This document shows, piece by piece, positions 12,801 through 24,064 of a DNA stretch of 64,000 bases; positions within the stretch are counted from its first letter, which is position 1, and the number at the start of each line of letters is the position of its first letter. The notes under the pieces were generated by a model. The model had not been told where the DNA came from and searched no databases. It saw nothing but the letters and a program-made list of their open reading frames with translations. A program made the position numbers and the translations under genes. Origin of the DNA: Ophioceras dolichostomum (taxonomy: Eukaryota; Ascomycota; Sordariomycetes; Magnaporthales; Ophioceraceae); NCBI GenBank assembly GCA_003049485.1, contig PYST01000178.1, positions 19,327 through 83,326 of the forward strand, in the 5' to 3' direction.

Positions 12801-13070
12801 CCATCACCGTCACGCGGCGTGAGGCTGGTGGCGGCTTAGTGTCACTGTCCCTTTTTCTTTGGGCGGGACTTGGACAATAAATGATGTGGCGGTGATCGTC
12901 CAACTAAGTAATCGGATTCTTCTCAGGGTTCAGTGGTCCCTATTGCTCACCAAACGATTCCTCGGTGGGCTACCTGACCTATCGACCTAACCTCTGAGCA
13001 TACCTCATACCTAATTCGACCCCCGCCCAACAAATATATAATAAGCCTACGGGATATAATTGTTTCCAAC
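9861..13070. other. 3.2-kb divergent intergenic region, no gene seen
   Basis: This lies between the Galpha start and the Smr gene start, which diverge. The part next to Galpha (about 9870-10400) is A/G-rich on the plus strand, fitting a long minus-strand leader. GGTACC-type repeats occur at about 10928-10951 and 11667-11690. A 178-codon open frame at 10982-11518 has no recognisable domain or splice support and I do not call it. Confidence 0.5.
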
Positions 13071-14200
13071 ATGTCTATCCCCCTGACCCATATTGGCGAG
13101 CGAGGTGAGTTCAGTCGCTCTTTGTAACTTCAACCGTGTGTAGTGGGCAGGTGCACAAATGCTGACTACCAAAATTGGTTCCCTTCTGATTGATCCCTCC
13201 CAGCCTTCAACCATCGAGCAGGCGATGATGCCGAGGCCGAGTATGACCGGCTCCGGGATCTGGCCCGACAGGAGGCCGCGAAGCGCAGCTCATGTTTCGA
13301 GAGGGTGAGTAGGTCCGTCGCTGTACCGCACGGGTGCCGGATTTCAATGCTGTTCCCCCGGCGCCCCTAGATATATGTATCTATGGAGTAGAGCAGTGGG
13401 CGTTCCGCGTTTGCTCGTGGTCCCGCTCCCCTTTAACTTAACCTCCTTCATCCGGTCTCCACGGCTAGGTCGCACGCGCTGTGCGAGTAGTGAAGCAGCG
13501 GCCATTGCGTGCCCCCTCATCTATGTAGCTTTTACTGATGACTCAAACTACCACCGTCAACTACTTCGCTTCCGTAAAACAGTCCCGCCAAGCTTACGAC
13601 AATGGCGATGGAGCTGAAGCCAAACGCCTCTCGAACGAAGGCAAGAAGCATGCGGAGGCGATGGATAGGTACAACAAGCAGGCGTCGGAGTACATCTTCC
13701 GTGAAAACAACGCGCCTGGCCGTGTCGCTGAGGATACGATAGACCTGCATGGGCAGTTCGTCGAGGAGGCCGAAGACATTTTAGAGGCGCGCATTCGCGA
13801 CGCCCAGGCGCGTGGCCAGTCTCACCTCCATGTTATTGTCGGCAAAGGCAACCACAGCACCGGCCACGTCCAGAGGCTCAAGCCACGTGTCGAGCAGCTA
13901 TGTCAAGAGCTGGGGCTGGATTATGCCACCGAGGCAAACGAGGGCCGGATATATGTTGACCTGCAGGGCGGCAAGGTCAGCTCGCCCCCGCCTCTGACGC
14001 CTCAGCCCGGGCACGATGGTGGCTACGGATATGGCCATGGCGGTAGCCATCACCAGCAGCCGCAACACAGCCCACAACAACATACTGGCCAACACCAGCA
14101 GCAGCACCAGCACCAACAGAACCAGCAACAGGGCGAGGATCTCATCGGAAGCATTGTCACCAAACTAGTCCGGAAGCTAGACTGCTGCATTGTCATGTAG
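13071..14200 (+). CDS. DUF1771-Smr domain protein with C-terminal CaaX box
   Basis: Three exons, 13071-13104, 13204-13304 and 13583-14200, give 250 residues. Both donors are GTGAGT; the second intron is long (278 bp). The DUF1771 helical region covers about residues 23-86 (Y-D-R-L-R-D-L-A-R through the S-R-Q-A-Y-D-N-G-D repeat-like segment). The Smr domain follows: D-L-H-G at 99-102 and H-V-I-V-G-K-G-x-H-S about 32 residues later. Smr domains are small MutS2-related folds that bind or cleave nucleic acid; eukaryotic ones act in mRNA surveillance and ribosome-linked decay, so an RNA role is inferred. A Gly/His/Gln-rich linker (about 170-235) leads to the terminal C-C-I-V-M, a CaaX box with Met in the last position, which predicts farnesylation and possible palmitoylation of the adjacent Cys. 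Membrane anchoring is unexpected for this family. Confidence 0.92.
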
Positions 14201-14628
14201 CATGTCAGGGAGGATGTCATGGGGTATGACATGTAGCATGGCATACAGTATTTCCATTTATGTCTGTTGTGTTCAGTGCTGTATCTTTGGTAATCTATTT
14301 GTCGCGCGGCAAACGAGGAGTGAAGAACTGCAAGAGGGAAAATCGAATATCTCTTGAAGTATCTATGCACGGCTTCGTTGACTGCCTACCTAGATACTCC
14401 TAGGTAGGTACCTAGGCATGTGGCTGGGAGCACAATCAAGGGAAGAACTCTGTTTTGTTTAAGTCTAGTTTTTGTACATATTCGAGCTGGTTGTCCACGG
14501 CTGAAATATTGCCAGATTTAAGATGGGGAGTCCCTTTGCGCCTCAGATAGTAGTGGCACTAGAGCTGTTCCAATTCCCCGCGACGCGGCGAGGCAGACCT
14601 CGACACAACACCGAAGCCCCCCTTAGGC
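14201..14628. other. Convergent 3' spacer (Smr gene / MIC10)
   Basis: 428 bp between two facing stop codons. It contains near-repeats of ATGACATGTAGCATG at about 14200-14245 and a GGTACC patch at about 14390-14415. No gene seen. Confidence 0.5.
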
Positions 14629-14991
14629 TCACGCCTGCTTGCGAATATCCCTCGCCGCCAGTTTCAAACTGGAATTGCACTCTTCATATGCCCGTCCCGC
14701 GCCAAATCCGACACCGACAAACGCAGGCCATGCTCTTCGCTTGAACAAGAGAACCGAGAAGACGACGCCGAAACCTAAGCCGAGGGTGGACTTGATGAGG
14801 AGGCTCGAAAGACAGCGGTCCCACTAAGCGGAAGGGTAAAGTGTCAGCGAAAAAGCTGGGTGGAAGCAACTGCGCACACGCGCAGCAGACCGCAGGTAAT
14901 CACCAACCTTCTCGTTCAAGAGAGCCTCGCTCACCGGCCGGGAGACAGGGCTTGACCGGCTAGGAGGAAGAGGTGTCGTTGTCTCGGACAT
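14629..14991 (-). CDS. MIC10: MICOS complex subunit MIC10
   Basis: Exons 14991-14908 and 14823-14629 (84-bp intron with an unusual donor GTTGGT, acceptor GCTTAG) encode 92 residues. MIC10 is the small hairpin membrane protein that oligomerises at crista junctions of the inner mitochondrial membrane. After a Ser/Pro-rich head, S-E-A-L-L-N-E-K-W-D-R-C-L (21-33) is the family signature. It is followed by a first membrane segment with glycine motif (L-G-L-G-F-G), positive loop F-K-R-R-A-W, and a second membrane segment G-V-G-F-G-A-G-R-A-Y. The length is normal for fungal MIC10. It diverges from URB2 and converges on the Smr gene. The splice junction falls exactly between the conserved Lys28 and Trp29, which supports the model despite the weak donor. 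Confidence 0.95.
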
Positions 14992-15517
14992 GATGTCTGG
15001 AAGAGCCGTTTTTACTCGCAGTTAGAACGAGTCAGAACGTCAGTTGAGCCTCTAAGAACAGGCAGCAGCTTACTTCGCAAAAAAAGTGCCAAAATTGTGA
15101 ATGCGTCGAAAATTGCGATCCAATTGGCGTCGGAGGGTTCCGTAGAAAAGCTCCCCGTCCCCGAGCTGGTCAATGAGGAAGCTCCGGAATTTAGCGGCAC
15201 GGAGCACGAACCATTGCTGAGCCGAAGGCGGTGAGTAGCCAAGTACAGGGATTGGGCCGCTTAGCTAATCCACTTTTGGACTCAATGACCGGCAGAATTT
15301 GGACTTTGTTTTTCAACCCACCTCCCTACACTGAACCACCCTCCTACCCTATCCGTACCTGAAGGAGCGATAACTTCGTAGGCGGATTTGGCAGGAAGAT
15401 GCACCTCTGCCCGTCCCCGGGGCGCTAGGAAGTGGACAGGAGTCGCCAGAGTCTACCTGAGCAACATCACATCTGGATCAACCATCAGGGCAGCCCGGCA
15501 GGTTGGAGGCTGGCAAG
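14992..15517. promoter_or_regulatory. Divergent promoter MIC10 / URB2
   Basis: 526 bp between divergent start codons; it must contain both promoters and leaders. A 76-codon minus-strand open frame at 15012-15242 lies in the MIC10 leader and I consider it chance. No motif I would name. Confidence 0.45.
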
Positions 15518-18500
15518 ATGGAGGGCTCTTCAATTATCAAGCTTGCCACCTCGTTGGACCAAGGAGGCCCCGCGCAGGTGCCCCAGAGACTGTATGACCT
15601 GTGGAAGAGTTTGACGAGCTCCTCCGTTGGTGGGTTCCACACGGCAGAGAAAGTCATTCTTAGGTGGCTTTTGAAAACGATGAACGGGCCGACGCCAGAT
15701 GCCGAGAAGGTGCGGCGGAATCCTTTAACATGGGCGATTATGAGCTGCGTGCTCGGCAGAATCCCCCTGTTTTCGTTGGCGAAGGCCCTCGCCGACCGAC
15801 GCTTTATCTCAGTTCTTCAACAAACTGTCAAGGATCTCTCCAAGCCCTCCAAGAGCCCAGTCCCCGGCAGAGCTGCTCCCTTGGAAGACTCCGAGACCGA
15901 GACAGCCAGCGGCATTTCGCTGAAGCGCAAGAGGACCCCCGAGGTGTCGGAGACGTCGTTAGATCTAGGTACCCTGCGCAGCCCACAGGGATGCGTTCGG
16001 TCTGCAGCGCCTCTGTTTGAGACCCTCCGAGTCCTGCTTTCCAGGATAGCTTCGGGCAAGCATCTCGAACCTCGATCAAGCGACAAAATTGGAGCCGAAC
16101 ACATCAAGTCGCTCTTCTGCACCCCTGCGGCAGAGGCCATCAAGATCTTAGCACCGTTATTGCGGATTTGCGAGCTGGCGCTCGTCCACCAGGAGTCTGA
16201 CCCAGCCGAGAACCAGGCGTCTTGGATCGCCACCGCTGCGGCGATCTGGAACCTGCATCTCCAGGGCAGCCACGACGCCCTCGAGGTTGCCACCCACCTT
16301 TCGAGGACGGCTGTTCTCATGTCAGGCGAGCTGCTCGGCATCGGGCAACCGGCTGGCTCGGCTCTCCCCCCCGCGGTCCGGACCTTTTGGTTAAGAGATC
16401 TGAAGGATCTCATGGCGAAAAGCTTCATACTCCCTGCAAGATCTGATTTTCTGAACCGGAAAGGCACTGAAGTCATCTCTACTCCTGTGAGACTGGGTAA
16501 CGTGCCTGGCCGGACTTTGTCTACTGTCTTGTTCCTCTTGGCTCTCGGGGCGCCGCCGGCTATTGGCGGAATCAGCACGAAAAGGGATAACGAGGCGTGG
16601 CTAGACGCTGTTTTCAGTCTCTTGTCCCAGCCTCTCAAGTCTGTAGGCACCAAGCAGAGGAACAAGGTCGTGGCCGAAATGCTGAGCCTGACCCTGGAGC
16701 ACCACAGCACTCTCCCCTTGGCCACGCTGCGGTCGATCTGCAGGGATTTTGCCCGGGATGGAGACAGTTTCGACTGGTCTTTGGTTTGCGCCGTTGCTAG
16801 ATGTGAACCGGACGTCTTCCTGCTGTCGGAGGAAGGGACCACCCTGCTCAACGAGCTGCTTTCTCGCGCCCCCCACTCCAAGTCACTCGATGGCTCACTG
16901 TACGATTCCTTGCGCTCCCTCATGCTCTCACTCGCCGACGGATTCGTGCGAGCCCGGGATATGCCGAGGTATATCCGCCAGTGGTTCGACAACCTCGTTG
17001 ATTGCCGCATCACAAATAGAACCGACTCCACCTTGGGTGTCTTTTGGGTCGACGGTGAGATTCGACGGAAGGTCTCGGCCGCTTTGCAAGAGTCTTTGAC
17101 GGCCAGGCAGCTCGCTGATCTCGTCCGCGATCTTGGGCGGCCTGAAGGTCCCTCGGCAGAGGCGGCTCGGGCCATCGTCTATGATGCTCTCTCGCAGGGC
17201 ATGACCGATGAAGACTTCGTCGACGGTGCCGGACCCAGCCTGTTTGAGCAGGTGTGGACATCGCCGGCCACATTCGTCGCATCCGAAGTATTGTCGGCAA
17301 GGTGGAGGACTGCGACGAGGGCCGTCGCCTGGGGACTCGGGAACCAGTTGGCGGCTCCAGGGTGCCAAGTTGCCAAGTCTCTCCGGCACACTCTGGGCAG
17401 CTCACCGATATCGGGCCTGGAGACTTTTGAGGCTTTCAGGTGTGGTGTAGCGGCTTGGAACTCACACCGTCATGCTGCTGGCGGCTCGCCGTCGGAGCCC
17501 GAGGCAACATTAGGCCTTTTCCTCGACAGACTGGGCGCGACCCTTGGCGACGAGGGGCTTCGAGAAGATGACCTATCTCGATTTTGGCTTGGTGAAGCCC
17601 GGGGCCAAAATGCCATAGACCTGCTTCGGACGCCACCGTTGGGCGTACATCAAGTGTCCGCGACCACATATTTCGTGTGGATAGTCGTCGCATATCCAAG
17701 GTCGGCCGGCCTACTCGAAGCTTCAGCACTTGCTTGCTCAGCTTTATGTCGCGCAATTTTGGATTCACCCGCAGCCACGTCCGAGCTTGGCATAGCGCTT
17801 TCACAGGGTCTTTTAGACCATATGGCCGGCTTTTCAAGCAGCCGCTTGTCGTCGCTCTTCATAGGCCAGGCTATCGACGCACTCAGTGGCCGGAGCGAGG
17901 ACCAGACTGCGGATGCGAGACTCAAGGAGACGGCCGTCAGGGTTTTGATGAAAGTGCCCAGCGGATGCCTCTCCCGTGGTGATCGGGAGCGCTGCGTTGC
18001 CGGGCTGCTCGATTGCATGCAAGGCTTGTCTGGGTCCATGGAGGAAATACGTATGCTAGAGCTGGCGCTCGGCCTGATGACCCAGATAATGAGGAGACCG
18101 ACGTTTTACCCGAACATGAGTTTCCACGATCTTCTGCGTCTTGGAGAGACCGTTGAGAAGCTCACAATCGGCACTACAGGCGAGGATGGCGCTGCAGTCG
18201 ACACAGCAAGGGGACATGCGATATTTCCGATATTCCACCTCTTTAGAGAGCTCGCCAACCTAACGATGAGGCAGATGGCTGCGTCTTGTGAGCCTAGAGA
18301 GGTGGCCTATCTGAACGAGGTCTTCCCCGCTATCTGTGAACAAAGCCGGACTGGCAGGCGGAAGAAGAGTGAAGACCACCCGCAACACTGTTTCGTGGCC
18401 CTCACGCTGTTCTCAGCCTTGATCACCGCCCTAAAGCAATCCCCAACCTCCGAAAAGACATCACAGAAAGTCAAAGACCTGGACAAGATCGAAAGCGAGC

Positions 18501-19917
18501 TCAGCAGGCTGATGATCGCGGCCTTCCAACGGGAATTCGGCGTTGCTGCTCATTTCCAGGGGCAGGATCTGGGCAATGGCGGCAGGAATTTTGTGGACCT
18601 CTGGGCGGCCCTGTTGGCGTCTGAGAGCCACTGGGACAGATCGGTCGAGAAATCGATCGCTCCACTACGCGCCGCGATGATCTCCGCTGGGAAATCTATC
18701 CCCAGTGACAATTTCGGGGTTAGGGCGCTTTTCTCCCAGTTCCTGCTCACCCGATTCGGCCACACAGAGCTCAAGGGTCAAGAGCCGCTTGACCTCGTGG
18801 TTAAGCCATGGGCGGTAGACGGCGATGTAGGGCTCGGCGGCGACGGCGGGTCTGCGACTCTGGACAGGTTACGGGCCCTCCAGAACGTGTGCGGGAAGTC
18901 GGGCATCCTGTGTGAGGACGCCAAGGCCAGGGCAACCCTTTTCCGAGATCTCGCTGAGCAGGCTAGCCGTGGAGAAAGGCTGTCTTCCGGACAAATTCTC
19001 GCCATCCGACAAGTCCTGAGATGCCTCAACGGTACGTACATGCTCTATCCTCGAACTGAACCAGCCAGTAGTCTCTTGGGTTCTTAGGAGTCTCCAATGT
19101 CTGACAAGCGGCTTCGCGCGACTAAATAGTTACCGGCCCCCCTTCCAGCTTAGACGAAGGCGACATGAGTGTCTCTATGATACAGGGCACCTTGACGCAG
19201 CGTCTCGTGCGGTCCGAGTCAGTGGGCGACTTCTTCGACGCTGCCCGTACTATACACAGGATGCTCGATGGCAAATCGCAGTCCGTGAGCCAATGGAACG
19301 TGGAGCATACGCTGAGCAGCGTTGTACTGCTGTGCTCCCTGGACGCTTCGTCTGGTGAGGGAGCGGCCCTGCTGTCTCCAAAGAAGTACGTGTGGCTGTG
19401 CCGCTTGACGGAGGTCATCCTCAAGCGCCACAGACGCCGGCTGGAGGGCCATTTGCACCTCCTCGTTGCTGTACTCCAGTCACTTCTCACCTGCCTGGTC
19501 GGTCGTCCTCGGGCATCGAGCTCTGCCGCCGCAAATACGACTTCCCACCCGTCTCACCAACAATGGGAGGAACAGGCTGCCTTGTACTGTCGCCTGCTCA
19601 CGCTCGTCTGCGAGCCGAGCGCGGCATCTGTGATGCGCCCACAGCACAACGCGTTGGACTCGGCTACGGATGCGGCAAAGCGGTCTGCGGGGCAGCACAT
19701 GTACCTGGTCCTCGTCCACTTTGTCCGGCTGCAGCTGGAAGGTGAGGTGCCGCACGGGGTCAGGGAGGCGTTGATTCCTGGAATTTACTCGATCTTGGAC
19801 ATCACTCCCCCCGAGCTCTGCAAGATCATGGTCGATGCCATGGATGCAAGCGGCAGGGCGATATGGAAGGATCTATACAACAAGTACCGCAAATTTGGCA
19901 AGTGGAAGGGGGCTTGA
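15518..19917 (+). CDS. URB2: Ribosome biogenesis protein Urb2/Npa2
   Basis: Exon 1 15518-19031 and exon 2 19130-19917 (98-bp intron, donor GTACGT, acceptor AAATAG) encode 1433 residues. Urb2/Npa2 is a nucleolar factor of early pre-60S particles needed for 25S and 5.8S rRNA maturation. The diagnostic part is the last 220 residues: Y-V-W-L-C-R-L-T-E-V-I-L-K-R-H-R-R-R-L, L-Y-C-R-L-L-T-L-V-C-E-P, H-M-Y-L-V-L-V-H-F-V-R-L-Q-L, then the ending I-W-K-D-L-Y-N-K-Y-R-K-F-G-K-W. The rest is poorly conserved helical-repeat-like sequence, normal for the family. The open frame starts at a TTG at 15503; the first ATG is 15518. Reading through the intron would stop shortly after 19080 and lose the conserved domain, so the splice is required. 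Length fits filamentous-fungal homologues. Confidence 0.92.
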
Positions 19918-20123
19918 TTAGGTGGGCAAGACTAAGTCATGAACTGGGTAGCCTTCTATGGGTATATATCCACAATCTGTGCACTCGAGGTAAGGACCGC
20001 CTAAGGCGTCAGTCAACACGGACGAAGGTTCGGTCCGGAAGACCATGAGTATTGGCGGCGGTGGTCTGCCCACCATAGGTGGTAGGCAGGTTGGTAGGCA
20101 AGCAAAATATAGCAGAAGAGAAC

Positions 20124-21667
20124 CTAAGCCTGCTCAATCTTCTTTTTTGGATATGTTCGTGGGTGGCCGTGCTTCTTGCCGTATGCGCTGATGTCGCCAC
20201 GCATGAAGAAGAGTACGAAGACGAAGGCCAGGTTGATGATCCAGGCGCCGACGGTGTCGACAAGCAAATTATCCCGCAGCGATCCGTTCAGTGAGACGAG
20301 ACGCATCAAGGAGCCGAACAGGTTTGTGGTGGCCATGTATTGGCCGCGCTGCAGGCCTCGAATAGCCAAGGAGGCGACCTCGTCGGGTGTTTGGCGCGGA
20401 TCGTCCTTTTCGAGATGCAGGGTGATGTCAGGCTTGGTTTGCTGCTCCCGCTCGAAACCGGGGCTGAGGATGGTGCCTGGGGCAACGAGGTGGACGCGGA
20501 CCGGATGGTCGGCGTAGAGCAGCGTCTCCTGGCAGATGGTGTCGGCCAGACCGCGCAGGGCGCTTTTGGAGGGAGTGTAGGTGCCATACCCGGCGACGCT
20601 GTAAAATGCCAGGGATGAGAGGGTGAAAATCAGGTGCCGAGGCTCGGGTTTTGCGGCGCGAGGGTCGCGAGGGGCACTAAGGGCAGGCACATCCCCGGAC
20701 TCCCCCGGCTTGCCACTGTCATCGTCGTACTCGTACCACGCACGCAGGATAGCGTGGGACATTTCGGCGGCGCCGAAGAAGTTGAGGTCCATGAGTCGAC
20801 GGCACACGGCCACGGCCTCCTCCGAGTCGGCCCAGAGCATGGGAGTCGACGAGCCGGCCGCGCACCATACTACGTCCGGCGCCCGTCCGCCATTCCATGC
20901 CGTCGCCTCATGCACGACCCGCACCGCATAGCCAGGTTGAGACACATCCGCCGTGATGTAGTGGAAGCGCTGCGTCTGCGGCGATTTGGCAGCGGCCTAC
21001 AAGATGGGCACAAGTCAGCCTTTGCCGTACACCAGGTGTTACTGGATGGACACACAATGCCACTTTCACGAGAAGACATGGTTTTCTTAGGTTGATTGGG
21101 TTCTTTTCATGGTCGCCAAGAGGGTTGGTGCAAGGCCAGGGAGGAGAGGAGCGCGAGATCACTAGGAGATGGAAGAGTCTGGGGGAAAGGGTCTGCCAAC
21201 CTTTGCCTCGGCCACAGCCTCCTCGAGCCGGGGGATGTTGCGGGCGACGAGGATGAGATTGGCGCCCTGCTCAGAGAGCAGGCGCACCGCACTTCTGCCC
21301 ATGCCGTCCGACGCCCCCGTGAGGAGGACCGTCTGTCCTCGACGAAATCAGTGGGTGTTAGCGTCCATTCTACTGTTTTTAACGATGGAAAGCGTGCTGT
21401 CTGTCCTGCCTCTCCGGCTCCCCCCACCCGCTCGTTGGCTCGGTGCTTAATGTCTGCAATGTATGTAGGTAGGTAGGATCATATATATTTGTATATATGC
21501 TGGCATCCAGATCCCTGAGTTGTACATACCCTGCCATCTACGGGCATCTGGTTTTTGCGGCCAAACAGACCCATTGTGCTTGCCAGGGAGAGGGCGCCGA
21601 GTATGCCCGCTGAGGCGAGACTAATGGTCTGGGTGCTGAGATTCTGCAAGCCCTGCAAGCGATCCAT
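20124..21667 (-). CDS. TSC10: 3-ketodihydrosphingosine reductase (Tsc10/KDSR)
   Basis: Three exons, 21667-21530, 21332-21201 and 20996-20124, give 380 residues; donors are GTATGT and the unusual GTTGGC. The enzyme reduces 3-ketodihydrosphingosine to dihydrosphingosine with NADPH at the ER, the second step of sphingolipid synthesis. It is a short-chain dehydrogenase: cofactor motif T-G-A-S-D-G-M-G at 51-58 (start of exon 2), N-F-F-G-A at about 162-166, catalytic Ser near 217-218 and Y-T-P-S-K with Tyr230 and Lys234. A hydrophobic N-terminal segment (about 14-33) and another near the C-terminus (A-W-I-I-N-L-A-F-V-F-V-L-F-F) are membrane anchors seen in the family. Odd: an insertion rich in Asp, Gly and Pro of about 30 residues (about 180-210) between the N-F-F-G-A helix and the catalytic strand. 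It is in frame with no splice sites that fit. The neighbouring URB2 is convergent. Confidence 0.93.
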
Positions 21668-22180
21668 CAAAAGCACAGAGAGAGGAAATAGGCCGAGTGA
21701 TAGCGAGGTTGAGCAGTGTCGTGTGTGAACTGGACAACACACGGCTCCGTCTCAGGCTCTTTGTTTCGGAAGCAAGCCAGTATTAAACTAAATCAAAAAC
21801 CGAAAGAGCACGAGTGGCGCGTCAAGGCTAACTGGGGGAAGGGATGTGTAGGTAGTTTTACGGAGAAAATCCTACGGATCCTGTCAGCAATAAAATTTAC
21901 AAGTGCCACGAAGGGAATATATGGTATTCGAAAAGAGGAATCAATTTTCTAGCTCAGGGTAAAAGCCTATGATGTCGAATTGAATATCAGGGGAGCCGGG
22001 ACTGTGGAACAAGCTTCGAGCCGGGGCCACCTAAGGCCGATGACCCTGATCTGACGATAACGATAAGCAGGGGACAAAAAAAAAGAAAAATCCTCGCTCT
22101 CTCGGCTTCGAAAAGCTTCGCCAGTCGCCCCTGAGGTCGCACTTTCCTCTAGTCATCTTCTGAACTGCTGAACTGCTACG
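21668..22180. promoter_or_regulatory. Divergent promoter TSC10 / UTP3
   Basis: 513 bp between divergent start codons. GATA-type sites occur at about 22056-22066, and an A-rich run sits at about 22075-22089 on the UTP3 side. No gene seen. Confidence 0.45.
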
Positions 22181-24064
22181 ATGGGCAAGAAACGAAAAGC
22201 CTCTCGCTCTTCAGAGCCGACGGGTTCTCGAGAAGCAGATCCTGCCGACGCCCGTCTACACGTCACCTCGTACAAAGATGTCGCGGACTCGGAAGAAGAG
22301 TACTTCATCGATAAAGACAAAATCCTCCTAGAAGACGAACCTCGAGCAAAGCGCCTGAGATCCGAAAAAGAGGACGACATTCTCGAGTCGTCAGACGAAG
22401 AAGTGCTCGGATTTGATCACGAAGACGACGAGACTGACAATGACGACGAAAACGATGATGGCGAGGGAGAGGTTGACGCAGGAGACGAGGATGAGGAAGT
22501 GGACGGAGATCATGACGGCATCGAAGATGACCGCGGCTACTGGGGCTCCTTAAAAAAAGAGTACTATGAGGCCGATGCATTGGAGACAGAAGCCGACGCT
22601 CTCGCTGAGGAGGCCGAGGCGAAGCGACTGCAGCAGAAAAGGCTCTCCCGCATGTCAGAAGCCGACTTTGTCTTCGACGTGGAAGAGTGGGCCGTTACGA
22701 AGGCGGAAGGGCCTGACGGCGACGAGGTCGTCACTGAGGTTCTCGAAGCAGCCGAGATCGCTCCAGGCACGAGCCCCGAAGAGGTCTACCGTATCCTGCA
22801 GGCCAGCTACCCAGAGTTCGACTTTTTGGTGAATGAATTCCGAGAGCTGCAGCCAAAGCTAGCTGTCTGCCAACAAGAGGCCGAGGGCAAACCATCCAAG
22901 TCGCTGGAGGTTGTCAGGTTCTGGACTCTCGGCTGTTACGTGGCTGCCCTTGCAAGCTACTTCGCCATCCTAACCTCTCCCGTAAGGGACGGTGGTGAGG
23001 GACACCAGAAGGCCCTCGACCCAGCCAAGCTCCGCGAACACGAGGTCATGGAGACGCTGGTTAGCTGCCGACAGGCGTGGTCGAGAGTCAACGGTCTGAG
23101 GAATAGGAACAAAGGGGCAAGGGCGACCTCGCCGGAAAGCCTGTCCTCGCCGGCCATTGCCCGGCAGACCGAAGCCCTTGAACGAGGTGCCAAACCCGAG
23201 AAGTTTGCGGTGCGGGCGCTCCCGGGCGGCCAAGAAGCCTCCGCAAAGAAGCAGAAGCAGAAGCAGAAGTTAAACCAACAGCTTGCCAAGGCAAAAAAGC
23301 TGGAGGCGTCTCTGGCGGATCTGTCTGATCTCGTGGCGAAGGCCAGGGAGAAGACCAAGGGCAAGAGCAAGGAGGACAACAAGATTGCGGCCGCGCAGGA
23401 TGACAACTCTGACTTTGGCGACGAGGATGCCCTTGATTCGAGGACGGCAGAGGATAAGGCAACGCGCAAGAAGAGTCTCCGGTTCTACACGTCACAGATC
23501 GTGCAGAAGGCTGGGCGTCGAGCCGGGGCCGGCAGGGAAGCCGGCGGCGACATGGACATCCCTCACCGCGAGCGGCTGCGGGATCGCCAGGCCAGACTGA
23601 ACGGCAAGGCGGCGCGGCGCGGGCAGAACGGCGCGGGACCTGGCGAGGAGCTTGGGGGTGAGAGCGACGATGACGACGCAGCGCAGGCAAGCGGGGTCCG
23701 CGACGAGGAGGACGAGTATTACGACATTGTGGCACACGCGTCGCGGCAGAAGAAGGTGGACAAGGCGGCCAGGAACGAGGCACTCAAGGCGGCGGGCAGG
23801 CTGGACCGCGTGGTCGAGGTTGAGCAGGTCGGAGAGGACGGCAAGCGGCAGGTGTCGTACACGATCCTGAAGAACAAGGGCCTCACCCCGAAACGGAAGA
23901 AGGAGGTGCGGAACCCGCGCGTCAAGAAGCGCAAGAAGTTCGAGGAGAGGCGGAAGAAGCTGAAGAGCATCCGGGCCGTCTACAGTGGGGGAGAGGGCCG
24001 TGGCGGGTACCAGGGCGAGCTCAGTGGTATCAAGACGGGTTTGATCAAGAGTGTGAAGCTCTGA
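22181..24064 (+). CDS. UTP3: Small-subunit processome protein Utp3/Sas10
   Basis: One exon, 627 residues, starting at the ATG in context CTACGATGGGC. Utp3/Sas10 is a nucleolar component of the U3-containing SSU processome that makes 18S rRNA. The N-terminus is basic (M-G-K-K-R-K) and then very acidic (about 65-115). A Sas10/Utp3/C1D domain (about 200-305) contains Y-P-E-F-D-F-L-V-N-E-F-R-E-L and S-K-S-L-E-V-V-R-F. The Sas10 C-terminal domain (about 550-627) contains the hallmark K-N-K-G-L-T-P-K-R-K-K-E-V-R-N-P-R-V-K-K and ends I-K-T-G-L-I-K-S-V-K-L. A Lys/Gln-rich coiled region lies in the middle (about 345-410). Length and order are standard. It is a second ribosome-synthesis gene near URB2, acting on the other subunit. 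Confidence 0.95.
   Translation: MGKKRKASRSSEPTGSREADPADARLHVTSYKDVADSEEEYFIDKDKILLEDEPRAKRLRSEKEDDILESSDEEVLGFDHEDDETDNDDENDDGEGEVDAGDEDEEVDGDHDGIEDDRGYWGSLKKEYYEADALETEADALAEEAEAKRLQQKRLSRMSEADFVFDVEEWAVTKAEGPDGDEVVTEVLEAAEIAPGTSPEEVYRILQASYPEFDFLVNEFRELQPKLAVCQQEAEGKPSKSLEVVRFWTLGCYVAALASYFAILTSPVRDGGEGHQKALDPAKLREHEVMETLVSCRQAWSRVNGLRNRNKGARATSPESLSSPAIARQTEALERGAKPEKFAVRALPGGQEASAKKQKQKQKLNQQLAKAKKLEASLADLSDLVAKAREKTKGKSKEDNKIAAAQDDNSDFGDEDALDSRTAEDKATRKKSLRFYTSQIVQKAGRRAGAGREAGGDMDIPHRERLRDRQARLNGKAARRGQNGAGPGEELGGESDDDDAAQASGVRDEEDEYYDIVAHASRQKKVDKAARNEALKAAGRLDRVVEVEQVGEDGKRQVSYTILKNKGLTPKRKKEVRNPRVKKRKKFEERRKKLKSIRAVYSGGEGRGGYQGELSGIKTGLIKSVKL

Noticed and set aside
15817..17175. Minus-strand open frame of 452 codons inside URB2
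   Set aside because: Antisense shadow, Ser/Arg-rich with no domain; URB2 frame runs through it uninterrupted.
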